From Actinomycetota bacterium (GTDB lineage Bacteria; Actinomycetota; Acidimicrobiia; Acidimicrobiales; Iamiaceae), in assembly GCA_017882935.1 (NCBI GenBank), contig JADGOP010000159.1, positions 1-6,031 of the forward strand: a DNA stretch of 6,031 nt, given 5' to 3'. The translations under genes and the position numbers were made by a program. Every line of letters begins with the position of its first letter. The first letter of the stretch is position 1. Of the stretch, positions 1 through 5,225 are shown piece after piece. The notes below the pieces were generated by a model. That model ran no database searches and was not told the origin of the DNA. It saw only the letters and a list, made by a program, of their open reading frames with translations.

Positions 1-225
1 GCCACCCTCTGGTTCCACTCGCGCACGCCCCACCGCAGTGGGCCGAACCGGGCCCGCGTCCCGCGGCGGGCGCTCTACCCCACCTACAACACCCGCTCCG
101 AAGGCGACCTCCGCGCCGCCTACTACGACGAGAAGCGCGCCCGGTTCGCGGCCGGGAGGGCGGCCACCGGTGCCGATCGGGTCCAGGTGTCGCTGATCGG
201 CGACTTCCAGGGACGGGAGGTCTGA
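1..225 (+). CDS. C-terminal end of a PhyH-family Fe(II)/2-oxoglutarate dioxygenase (PhnY-like), 5' truncated
   Basis: This frame is open from the left edge and ends at TGA 223-225, leaving 74 residues. Near its start is the signature HRSGPN, with a His at visible residue 11 and an Arg at residue 22. In the phytanoyl-CoA dioxygenase family the distal iron-binding His is followed 11 residues later by the Arg that binds 2-oxoglutarate, and this spacing matches exactly. The stretch that follows (YPTYN, then GDLRAAYYDEKRARF) resembles the tails of phosphonate-linked PhyH oxygenases. The proximal HxD iron motif lies outside the window. The stop overlaps the next start by one base, so the two genes are probably translationally coupled. 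Because the next gene is PhnZ-like, the likely role is alpha-hydroxylation of an alkylphosphonate such as 2-aminoethylphosphonate (PhnY reaction). The family call is solid, the substrate is inferred from the neighbour, and other PhyH hydroxylases remain possible. Confidence 0.82.
   Translation, partial: ATLWFHSRTPHRSGPNRARVPRRALYPTYNTRSEGDLRAAYYDEKRARFAAGRAATGADRVQVSLIGDFQGREV
213..220 (+). promoter_or_regulatory. Ribosome binding site of phnZ inside the end of the dioxygenase gene
   Basis: The purine-rich run ACGGGAGG ends four bases before the ATG at 225. It supports that start over later in-frame candidates and lies within the last codons of the upstream gene, consistent with coupled translation. 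Confidence 0.6.
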
Positions 226-818
226 TGGGCGACGGTCCCGCGTCGGTCGAGCCGCGGCGGGCGACGTCGGTCGAGGAGATCCTCGCCCTCTACGCCCGCT
301 GGGGCACCGAGCGCTACGACGAGGAGGTCAGCCAGGCCTCCCACGCGCTGCAAGCCGCGGCCTGCGCCCGCGCCGACGGAGCCGTCGACGAACTGGTCGT
401 GGCCGCGCTGCTCCACGACGTTGGCCACCTGCTCGTCATGGACGCGGCGGGCCGGGGCGACGTCGATCCCACGGTCGACACCGGCCACGAAGCCACCGGG
501 GCCCGGTACCTGGCGGGCCTGTTCCCCGCTGCCGTCACGGGGCCGATCGCGCTGCACGTGCAGGCCAAGCGCTACCGCTGCACGGTCGACCCCTCCGAGG
601 TCGGGCGGCTGTCGGCGGGCTCGCAGGCCAGTCTGGCCCGGCAGGGCGGTCCGCTCTCGCCCGACGAGGCCGAGCGCTTCGCCCGCCACCCGGCCGCGGC
701 CGACGCGCTCCGGCTCCGCACCTGGGACGACACGGGCAAGGACCTCGCAGCCGCCCCCGGCTCGCTCCACGACCAGCGCGACCTCCTCGTGCGGGTGGCC
801 CGCCGCTCACCCGGGTGA
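225..818 (+). CDS. phnZ: PhnZ-type HD-domain mixed-valent diiron oxygenase (phosphonate C-P bond cleavage)
   Basis: The protein has 197 residues, the usual size for the phosphonate-operon HD-domain family. In PhnZ a diiron centre uses O2 to split a 1-hydroxyalkylphosphonate into phosphate and a carboxylate, for example glycine from hydroxylated 2-aminoethylphosphonate. Visible ligands are H40 (in SQASHALQ), the H64-D65 pair (LLHDVGH), H88 (DTGHEATG), H111 (LHVQAKRY) and D168 (RTWDD). From memory, PhnZ substrate contacts are H62, K108, S126 and R158. Here H68, K115, S133 and R165 keep the same distances from the metal ligands. Y31 and E33 or E34 correspond to the gating Tyr/Glu pair, with one residue fewer before H40. 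No signal peptide is seen, so it is probably cytoplasmic. The ATG overlaps the upstream stop as TGATG, and GGGAGG (215-220) lies just ahead as a ribosome site. A TmpB-like role (trimethylated substrate) or hydroxymethylphosphonate oxidation is the main alternative. Confidence 0.9.
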   Translation: MGDGPASVEPRRATSVEEILALYARWGTERYDEEVSQASHALQAAACARADGAVDELVVAALLHDVGHLLVMDAAGRGDVDPTVDTGHEATGARYLAGLFPAAVTGPIALHVQAKRYRCTVDPSEVGRLSAGSQASLARQGGPLSPDEAERFARHPAAADALRLRTWDDTGKDLAAAPGSLHDQRDLLVRVARRSPG

Positions 819-822
819 GCGG
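803..822. terminator. 20-bp perfect palindrome over the phnZ stop codon; possible bidirectional terminator
   Basis: The arm CCGCTCACCC (803-812) is followed directly by its exact reverse complement (813-822), and the TGA of phnZ (816-818) sits in the right arm. As RNA it could fold into a GC-rich hairpin of about 8 bp with a four-base loop. A second small stem, GGCGC/GCGCC at 837-841 and 847-851 with loop TGAAC, follows. Neither has a U tract, so this is not a classical Rho-independent terminator. High-GC actinobacteria often use U-less hairpins between convergent genes, as here. An operator or chance GC-rich symmetry are the alternatives. Confidence 0.4.
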
Positions 823-882
823 GTCCGGCACGGCCGGGCGCTGAACGCGCCACCCTGACCCGATCACCGCGCCCCGGAGGCG

Positions 883-2277
883 TCACACGCCGTAGGCCGA
901 GGCCAGCTCCTCGAAGGCGGCCTCTTGCCCGTCCGCCAGTGCACCGAGGTCGGGGAGCCGGTCGGGGCACGTCAGGTACCCGATGCCGAGCGAGCCGCGG
1001 AACGAGATTGCGGTGACGTTCAGGGGCACCCCGTCGAAGATCGGGCCGAGCGCGTAGAACGCCGCGGCCGGCCGCCCCGCCAGGAACAGGTCGAAGGGCG
1101 GGCCGGGCACGTTCGACACGATCAGGTTGACCGGCGCGGGGTGCACCGACGCCAGGCCCGCCCGCTGGTACAGGCCGGCGGGCCCGGAGAGCAGGAACGG
1201 GAACGGGAGCTCGGTCAGCCGCTCGAGCGTCTCGTTCCCGAGCGCCGCGTGGAGGCCCTTCCCCCGGTCGGCGGTGCCCGCCGTGGCCTCGAGTCGCGCG
1301 CGGGGGTCGGCGAGCTGCGCGGGAAGGTGGACGAAGCACGCGGAGACGTGGTTGCCCGGCGCGAACAGCTCCTCGGGGCCCCGGGTCGAGACCGGCACCG
1401 CCGCGACGAGAGCCTGGTCGGGAAGCGCCTCGTGGGCCAGCAGCCAACGACGGAGCGTGCCCGCGAGCACGGCGAGGATGACGTCGTTCACGTGGGTCCC
1501 GGAGGTGTGCGCGAGGTCCTTCACCCGGGCCAGCGGCAGGACGCGGAACGCCACCGTCCGTTCGGCGGTGACCCGGCCGTTGAACGGGAGGTGTGGCGTC
1601 GCGAGCGGTGCTGCGAGCGTCTTGCCGGTGACCGAGTCGACGAACCCGCGTACCCGCCGGGCCGAGCCGAACAGCTGGAACGCGGTGGTCACGGCATCGA
1701 CCGGACGCCGGAAGGCGTGCACTGCTGCATGCGCGAGCAGCCAGGGGGCGCCGGGCGACGACTCGGCGGCGATCGACTCCGGGACGTCTGCCGCATCCGC
1801 AGGCCCCTCCGGGGTGAGGTCGAACAGCTGCGCGATGAGCGCCAGGCTCCCGATCCCGTCGCAGAGCGAGTGATGGACCTTGATCACCAGCGCCTGCCCA
1901 CCCGAGGCCCGGCCGTTCACGAGCCAGAACTCCCACATCGGGCGCGACCGGTCGAGCTGGGCTGCGGCCACGTCGGCGCAGAAGCGCTCGAAGTCCCCGT
2001 CGTCACCCGGCTCCGGGAGGTCGTGCACCCGCACGTGGGCGGCCAGGTCGGGCACCGCCTCGGCCCAGTACGGGCGATCCACCCCACCGGGCACGGTCAC
2101 CAGCCGTCGTCGCAGGAGGTCGAGGTGCGGCAGCCGCCGCTCGACCAGGGTGATCAGCTCGTCGAGCTCGAGCCGCCGGGCGTCGGGCTCCAGGAGCACC
2201 ACGCCGACGCCGTGGAGGAGCCCGGACGGCGACTCGAGCTGGACGAACGCCGCGTCGATGCCCCCGAGTTGCTCCAT
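883..2277 (-). CDS. Wax ester synthase / diacylglycerol O-acyltransferase (WS/DGAT)
   Basis: The protein has 464 residues, the typical length of bacterial WS/DGAT. These enzymes join acyl-CoA to diacylglycerol or a long-chain alcohol, making triacylglycerol or wax ester at the membrane or lipid droplet surface. The catalytic motif HHxxxDG is intact as HHSLCDG (135-141). Other landmarks are the N-terminal EQLGGIDAAF (2-11), RPMWEFWLVNG (112-122; canonical proteins have PLWE), THVNDVILAVLAG (261-273) with the conserved Asn-Asp, and VSNVPGP (387-393), followed by GxPLNVTAISFRG-like sequence near 416-428. The ATG at 2277 is chosen because the protein then begins at the conserved MEQL. A TTG at 2292 in the same frame would add five residues without a better ribosome site. 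No Shine-Dalgarno sequence precedes 2277, and TATGCC lies six bases upstream, so a leaderless transcript is possible. The gene faces phnZ tail to tail and diverges from the small helical protein. The family is very sure; substrate preference (wax ester or triacylglycerol) cannot be read. Confidence 0.93.
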   Translation of the reverse strand: MEQLGGIDAAFVQLESPSGLLHGVGVVLLEPDARRLELDELITLVERRLPHLDLLRRRLVTVPGGVDRPYWAEAVPDLAAHVRVHDLPEPGDDGDFERFCADVAAAQLDRSRPMWEFWLVNGRASGGQALVIKVHHSLCDGIGSLALIAQLFDLTPEGPADAADVPESIAAESSPGAPWLLAHAAVHAFRRPVDAVTTAFQLFGSARRVRGFVDSVTGKTLAAPLATPHLPFNGRVTAERTVAFRVLPLARVKDLAHTSGTHVNDVILAVLAGTLRRWLLAHEALPDQALVAAVPVSTRGPEELFAPGNHVSACFVHLPAQLADPRARLEATAGTADRGKGLHAALGNETLERLTELPFPFLLSGPAGLYQRAGLASVHPAPVNLIVSNVPGPPFDLFLAGRPAAAFYALGPIFDGVPLNVTAISFRGSLGIGYLTCPDRLPDLGALADGQEAAFEELASAYGV

Positions 2278-2454
2278 GGGTACGGCATACAACGGGTGGC
2301 CAGGACTGCCCAGGGTCCAACGTCCCGCGTCGTGATGTCACGCTTCGGGGCGGCGAACCTGCATTCCGCAAACGGTCGAAGGCCCCTGGTTGCATCGAGA
2401 TCACCCTGCGATGGTGGGGTCACAGCAGTCCGGCTGATCAGAGAGGAACGGATC
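2278..2454. promoter_or_regulatory. Divergent promoter region between WS/DGAT and the 91-residue gene, with a 12-bp inverted repeat
   Basis: This 177-base gap must hold the promoters of both flanking genes. Near its left third lies CGTGATGTCACG (2331-2342), with five-base arms CGTGA/TCACG around two bases; it is a candidate operator for a dimeric repressor. TTGCAT (2390-2395) is a weak -35-like element facing the plus-strand gene, but no clear -10 follows. No regulator is encoded in the window. All of this is pattern reading only. Confidence 0.3.
2442..2447 (+). promoter_or_regulatory. Ribosome binding site of the 91-residue gene
   Basis: AGAGGA lies seven bases before the ATG at 2455. It fixes this start, even though the same frame stays open far upstream, antisense to the WS/DGAT gene. 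Confidence 0.7.
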
Positions 2455-2730
2455 ATGGGTGACACCCGAACCACACAGAGCAGCGGTACCCGCCTCATCG
2501 ACACCCTCGAGGACGCCGAGCATGCGTCCCTCGAAGCCGTCCGCAAGTTCGTCGACACCGTCGACGGGGTCTTTCCGGCCCTGAGCGACGACGCTCCCCG
2601 CCGCAAGATCATCGATGCCGCGTTCCGGATGACCGAGAACCTCGTCGGCGCCTCGAACCGGCTCGCGCAGAACGTGCTCGACGTGACCGAGAAGGAGCTG
2701 AGCCAGGCCGAGCGGAAGGCCGCCGAGTAG
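2455..2730 (+). CDS. Small all-helical protein of unknown function (91 aa, phasin-sized)
   Basis: I do not recognise a named family. The product has 91 residues, with a polar start (about 1-12) followed by long predicted helices. Residues 13-40 (RLIDTLEDAEHASLEAVRKF onward) and 51-90 show spaced hydrophobic positions typical of amphipathic helices or a coiled coil. The two parts are split by a turn at FPALSDDAP (40-48). It has no Cys, no transmembrane segment and no signal peptide, and it ends in a charged tail (KELSQAERKAAE). A clear ribosome site and the match of frame to start make it a convincing gene. It is transcribed away from the WS/DGAT gene across a shared promoter region. A phasin-like or lipid-droplet-surface role would suit that neighbour and the amphipathic helices, but this is inference from size and position only. 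A regulator or chaperone-like helper is equally possible. Confidence 0.8.
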   Translation: MGDTRTTQSSGTRLIDTLEDAEHASLEAVRKFVDTVDGVFPALSDDAPRRKIIDAAFRMTENLVGASNRLAQNVLDVTEKELSQAERKAAE

Positions 2731-2755
2731 GGGCCCCGCAGTCAGCGAGAGGTGG

Positions 2756-3307
2756 TCAGCCCACCCGGCGCAGCGTGTTGTGATCGGTGTGGGCGAAGGG
2801 CTCGGCCAGCTCGATCATCTGCAGCATGGTGGTCTCGTCGTAGGACCACGAGTCGTCGCCGACCGTGATGGTGACCTCGTAGCTGAGGGTGCTGGCGTTC
2901 TTGGCGAGGTAGCGGTTCTCGCCGATGGTGTACTGCGGCTCACCGGGCGCCGCTCGCAGGGTGAACGTGGTGGCGTCGGCCGCGGCGGTGCCGCCGGCGA
3001 GGACCGTGATGCCGCGCGGCACCACGAAGCCCCGCAGGACCTCGCCGGTGGCGGCGTCCCACAGCCAGTACCCGACCTCGGTGTGGAAGGGGTTCTGCTC
3101 GTCACCGCGCCACATGGCCGTCTTGTAGTCGAGGCCCCACAGGTGCTGGTTGCCGTTGTCGACCGGGCCGAACGGCTTGAGGCTGACCTTCTCGAGGTAG
3201 GGCGTGCCGAGCACCTTCTCCTGGGAGTGCGAGTACGCGGTGTCGAGCCCGCCCTCGCCTTCCCACTCGCCTACCAGACCCGCAAGCGGGCCCCATTCGC
3301 TCGTCAT
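2756..3307 (-). CDS. Nitrobindin-like heme-binding beta-barrel protein (DUF1794/THAP4 C-terminal family)
   Basis: The protein has 183 residues. Its order of motifs matches the nitrobindin barrel: GPLAGLVGEWEGEG (6-19, containing GxWxGxG), YLEK followed by P45 (37-45), HLWGLDY (55-61), FHTEVGYW (74-81, the HxExG strand) and a C-terminal FAHTDHNTLRR (171-181). In characterised nitrobindins a C-terminal His is the axial ligand of a ferric heme that binds NO and turns peroxynitrite into nitrate; H176 or H173 would fill that place. The length is somewhat above the 160-170 residues of minimal nitrobindins. The ATG at 3307 is used because AGAGAG lies about six bases upstream and the protein then begins at the barrel's first strand; the open frame up to 3379 adds unrelated sequence. 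No export signal is seen. It diverges from the hydrolase gene and meets the small helical gene tail to tail with 25 bases between. Heme binding itself is inferred, and a fatty-acid-binding-like role is the alternative. Confidence 0.8.
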   Translation of the reverse strand: MTSEWGPLAGLVGEWEGEGGLDTAYSHSQEKVLGTPYLEKVSLKPFGPVDNGNQHLWGLDYKTAMWRGDEQNPFHTEVGYWLWDAATGEVLRGFVVPRGITVLAGGTAAADATTFTLRAAPGEPQYTIGENRYLAKNASTLSYEVTITVGDDSWSYDETTMLQMIELAEPFAHTDHNTLRRVG

Positions 3308-3403
3308 CGTCGCTCTCTTTCCATCGGGTGGCCCGTCAGCGTACGGGGCAACGTGCTCCCCGGGACACGATCGCTCCACGCGGTCTGCTCGTAGGCTCGA
3401 CCG
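3308..3403. promoter_or_regulatory. Divergent promoter region between the nitrobindin-like gene and the hydrolase
   Basis: The gap is 96 bases. On the plus strand TAGGCT (3392-3397) fits the actinobacterial -10 pattern TAnnnT and is followed by exactly six bases before the ATG at 3404. Transcription would then begin at or next to the start codon, giving a leaderless message, and no Shine-Dalgarno sequence precedes that ATG. On the minus strand, TACGCT (3343-3338) is a weaker -10 candidate for the nitrobindin-like gene, which has a normal ribosome site. No good -35 was found for either. Confidence 0.4.
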
Positions 3404-4489
3404 ATGTCCGCCGAGGTGCCCCCGTCAGTGGAGGGCAGCGACGACCGGGGACCGGTCCTGGCCGGCGCCTCCCGCCTGTTCCGCGTGCTCGGGGCGGTGC
3501 CCGGCCACCGCGACGACGCGCTCGCCGTGGTGAACGGCCTCTTCGGTGACCTGCTCGCCGACGCAGGGTCGTCGCTGGCTCTCCCGATGACCATCCGCGC
3601 CGACGGCGACGCGCTCCCCCTCGACCGCGCCGGCCTCGCACACGCGATCCCGCAGCCCACGGGGCACCTCGTCGTGCTCGTCCACGGGCTCATGTCGACC
3701 GAGTCGGTGTGGCGCTTCCGGGGCGCGCCCGAGAAGACCTACGGCACCCTGCTCGCCCACGACCACGGCGTCACGCCCCTCACCGTGCGGTACAACACCG
3801 GGCGCCACATCTCCACCAACGGTCGCGAGCTGGCCCACCTGCTGCACGAGCTGGTGGCCGCGTGGCCGGTGCGGGTGCGCGAGCTCACGCTCGTGGGCCA
3901 CAGCATGGGCGGGCTGGTCGTCCGCTCGGCCTGTCACTACGCGCCGCGCACCCGCGCGCCCCGGGGCCTCGACCGCTTCCGGCGCTCGTGGACGGCGAAG
4001 ACGCGCCGGGTCGTGCTCATCGGGGTGCCGAACAACGGCGCGCCGCTCGAGTCGTTCGTCAACCTCACCAGCGCGACGCTGTGGGCGCTGCCGATCCCCG
4101 CGACGCGCCTCGTCGGCCTGGGCCTCGACCGCCGCAGCGCAGGCATCAAGGACCTGCGGTTCGGCGCCCTCCGCGACGCGGACTGGATCGAGCAGGATCC
4201 CGCCGCCCGGGCACGACCGGTCGGCCCGAGGGTGCAGCCGTTGCGCCGGGCCCACTACCTGATCATCGCCGGCACCCTCACGACCGATCCGGAGCACCCG
4301 CTGTCGCAGCTCGTGGGTGACTCGCTCGTCACCTCGCGCAGCGCCTCGGGGCTCGACGAGGTCACGGGCGAGGTCCTCTTCCCCGGCGCCACCGTGCAGG
4401 TGTTCCCCAAGGTGAGCCACCTCGCGCTCGCCAACCGCCCCGAGGTGTACGACACCATCCACCGGTGGTGGGACGCCGCAGGCGCCTAG
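3404..4489 (+). CDS. Alpha/beta hydrolase, PGAP1/lipase-like esterase
   Basis: The protein has 361 residues. The hydrolase core begins near residue 88 with LVVLVHGLMSTESVW (89-103), where HG forms the oxyanion hole. The nucleophile elbow is GHSMGG (165-170, Ser167), followed by VVLIGVPNNGAP (203-214), as in PGAP1-like and LipA-like esterases. The likely acid is Asp306 (VGDSLVTSRSA) and the base His339 (KVSHLALANRPEVYD), so the triad looks complete. The first 85 residues form an extra N-terminal segment with the pattern VVNGLFGDLLADAGSSLALP (42-61) that I cannot assign. No signal peptide or membrane helix is evident, so it probably acts in the cytoplasm on an acyl ester. A lipid substrate is suggested by family and by the nearby WS/DGAT gene but not shown. 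The last codon pair overlaps the ABC ATPase stop on the other strand. The start at 3404 rests on the leaderless promoter pattern. Confidence 0.87.
   Translation: MSAEVPPSVEGSDDRGPVLAGASRLFRVLGAVPGHRDDALAVVNGLFGDLLADAGSSLALPMTIRADGDALPLDRAGLAHAIPQPTGHLVVLVHGLMSTESVWRFRGAPEKTYGTLLAHDHGVTPLTVRYNTGRHISTNGRELAHLLHELVAAWPVRVRELTLVGHSMGGLVVRSACHYAPRTRAPRGLDRFRRSWTAKTRRVVLIGVPNNGAPLESFVNLTSATLWALPIPATRLVGLGLDRRSAGIKDLRFGALRDADWIEQDPAARARPVGPRVQPLRRAHYLIIAGTLTTDPEHPLSQLVGDSLVTSRSASGLDEVTGEVLFPGATVQVFPKVSHLALANRPEVYDTIHRWWDAAGA
4486..4489. other. Tail-to-tail overlap: shared CTAG stop of the hydrolase and the ABC ATPase
   Basis: The plus-strand hydrolase ends with TAG at 4487-4489 and the minus-strand ATPase with TAG at 4488-4486. 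The palindromic CTAG serves both stops, so no intergenic base separates the genes and any terminator must lie inside one of the coding regions. Confidence 0.9.
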
Positions 4490-5193
4490 GCCGAGCCGAC
4501 GACCTTCCCGTCGATGCGTCCGTCCTCGATGTGGACGGTCCGGTCCGCGTAGTGGGTGATCCGGTCGTCGTGGGTGACGATGATCGCCGAGGTGCCGCGG
4601 GCCTTCATCTCGTCGCGGATGAGCCTCACCACCTGGTCACCGAGCTTGGAGTCGAGCGCCGAGGTCGGCTCGTCGAACAGCACGAGCTCGGGGTCGTTCA
4701 TGAGGGCGCGTCCGATGGCCACCCGCTGGCGCTGGCCGCCCGAGAGCTGGGCCGGCAGGTTGGCCGCCCGGTCGGCGAGCCCCCGCTCCTCGAGGAGCTG
4801 GTCCGCCCGGCGCTTCGCGCCACGCCGGCGGAGGCGGCGACCGGCCAGCTCGTCGACGACGAGGAGGTTCTCACGGGCGGTGAGGAACGGCACCAGGTTC
4901 ACCGCCTGGAAGACGAAGCCCACCGAGGTGCGCCTGAAGTCGGTGAGCTCACGGGCCGAGGCATGCGAGATGTCGTGACCGCCGATCAGCACGGAGCCCT
5001 CGGTCGCCGAGAGCAGGCCGCCGGCGATCGAGCAGAGCGTGGTCTTGCCGGACCCGGAAGGCCCGACCAGGGCGACGATCTCGTCGGAACCGATGGTCAG
5101 GTCGACGTGGTCGAGGGCGACGATGTCGTCACCGCCCACCCGGTAGATCTTGCGGATGCCCTTCATGACGAGGGCGGGCGCAGCGTCGGTCAT
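4486..5193 (-). CDS. ABC transporter ATP-binding protein, MacB/LolD-like
   Basis: From the chosen start the protein has 235 residues, normal for a stand-alone MacB/LolD-type ATPase. All nucleotide-binding elements are intact: Walker A GPSGSGKT (44-51), Q-loop Gln96 in VGFVFQAVNLVPFLTARENL, signature LSGGQ (150-154), Walker B VLFDEPTSALD (171-181) with catalytic Glu175, and H-loop His208 (VTHDD). It would power the permease encoded just upstream, working as a dimer on the cytoplasmic face. Two starts compete. ATG 5193 has GGAG six bases upstream. ATG 5229 overlaps the permease stop as ATGA and adds a Ser-rich stretch of 12 residues (MTSSSSPSPETT) not expected in the family. I favour 5193 on the ribosome site. 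The 3' end shares CTAG with the stop of the convergent hydrolase. The transported substrate is not readable. Confidence 0.93.
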   Translation of the reverse strand: MTDAAPALVMKGIRKIYRVGGDDIVALDHVDLTIGSDEIVALVGPSGSGKTTLCSIAGGLLSATEGSVLIGGHDISHASARELTDFRRTSVGFVFQAVNLVPFLTARENLLVVDELAGRRLRRRGAKRRADQLLEERGLADRAANLPAQLSGGQRQRVAIGRALMNDPELVLFDEPTSALDSKLGDQVVRLIRDEMKARGTSAIIVTHDDRITHYADRTVHIEDGRIDGKVVGSA

Positions 5194-5199
5194 GGTCGT

Positions 5200-5203
5200 C
5201 TCC
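5200..5203 (-). promoter_or_regulatory. Ribosome binding site for the ABC ATPase start at 5193
   Basis: On the minus strand GGAG is followed by ACGACC and then ATG, an ideal six-base spacing. The upstream ATG at 5229 has only GGGA-like sequence ahead. This is the main reason for preferring the shorter product. Confidence 0.6.
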
Positions 5204-5225
5204 GGAGACGGGCTGGATGATGAGG

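Noticed and set aside
572..1936. A 454-residue minus-strand open frame across phnZ and the WS/DGAT gene
   Set aside because: It is an Arg/Pro/Ala-rich low-complexity translation typical of the wrong frame in GC-rich DNA, and it conflicts with two well-supported genes.
2278..2292. TTG start at 2292 for the WS/DGAT
   Set aside because: The five extra residues are not part of the conserved MEQL start and no ribosome site precedes the TTG.
2332..2341. GTGATGTCAC as a CRP/FNR-type site
   Set aside because: The half-sites are separated by only two bases, not the six to eight required for that family.
925..2454. A very long plus-strand open frame running antisense to the WS/DGAT gene into the 91-residue gene
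   Set aside because: Its translation is rich in Arg, Glu, Gly and Val with no domain, and the minus strand carries a textbook WS/DGAT. Only the part from ATG 2455, with its own ribosome site, is kept.
2730..2737. GGGGCCCC next to the stop of the 91-residue gene as a terminator
   Set aside because: It is an eight-base palindrome with no loop or extension, expected by chance at this GC content.
3425..4462. A 345-residue minus-strand open frame opposite the alpha/beta hydrolase
   Set aside because: The plus strand has a full catalytic triad and GHSMGG motif, while the antisense product is His/Arg/Glu-rich with no recognisable motif.
4465..5220. A 251-residue plus-strand open frame opposite the ABC ATPase
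   Set aside because: The minus strand contains every ABC ATPase motif in order, so this is a shadow frame.
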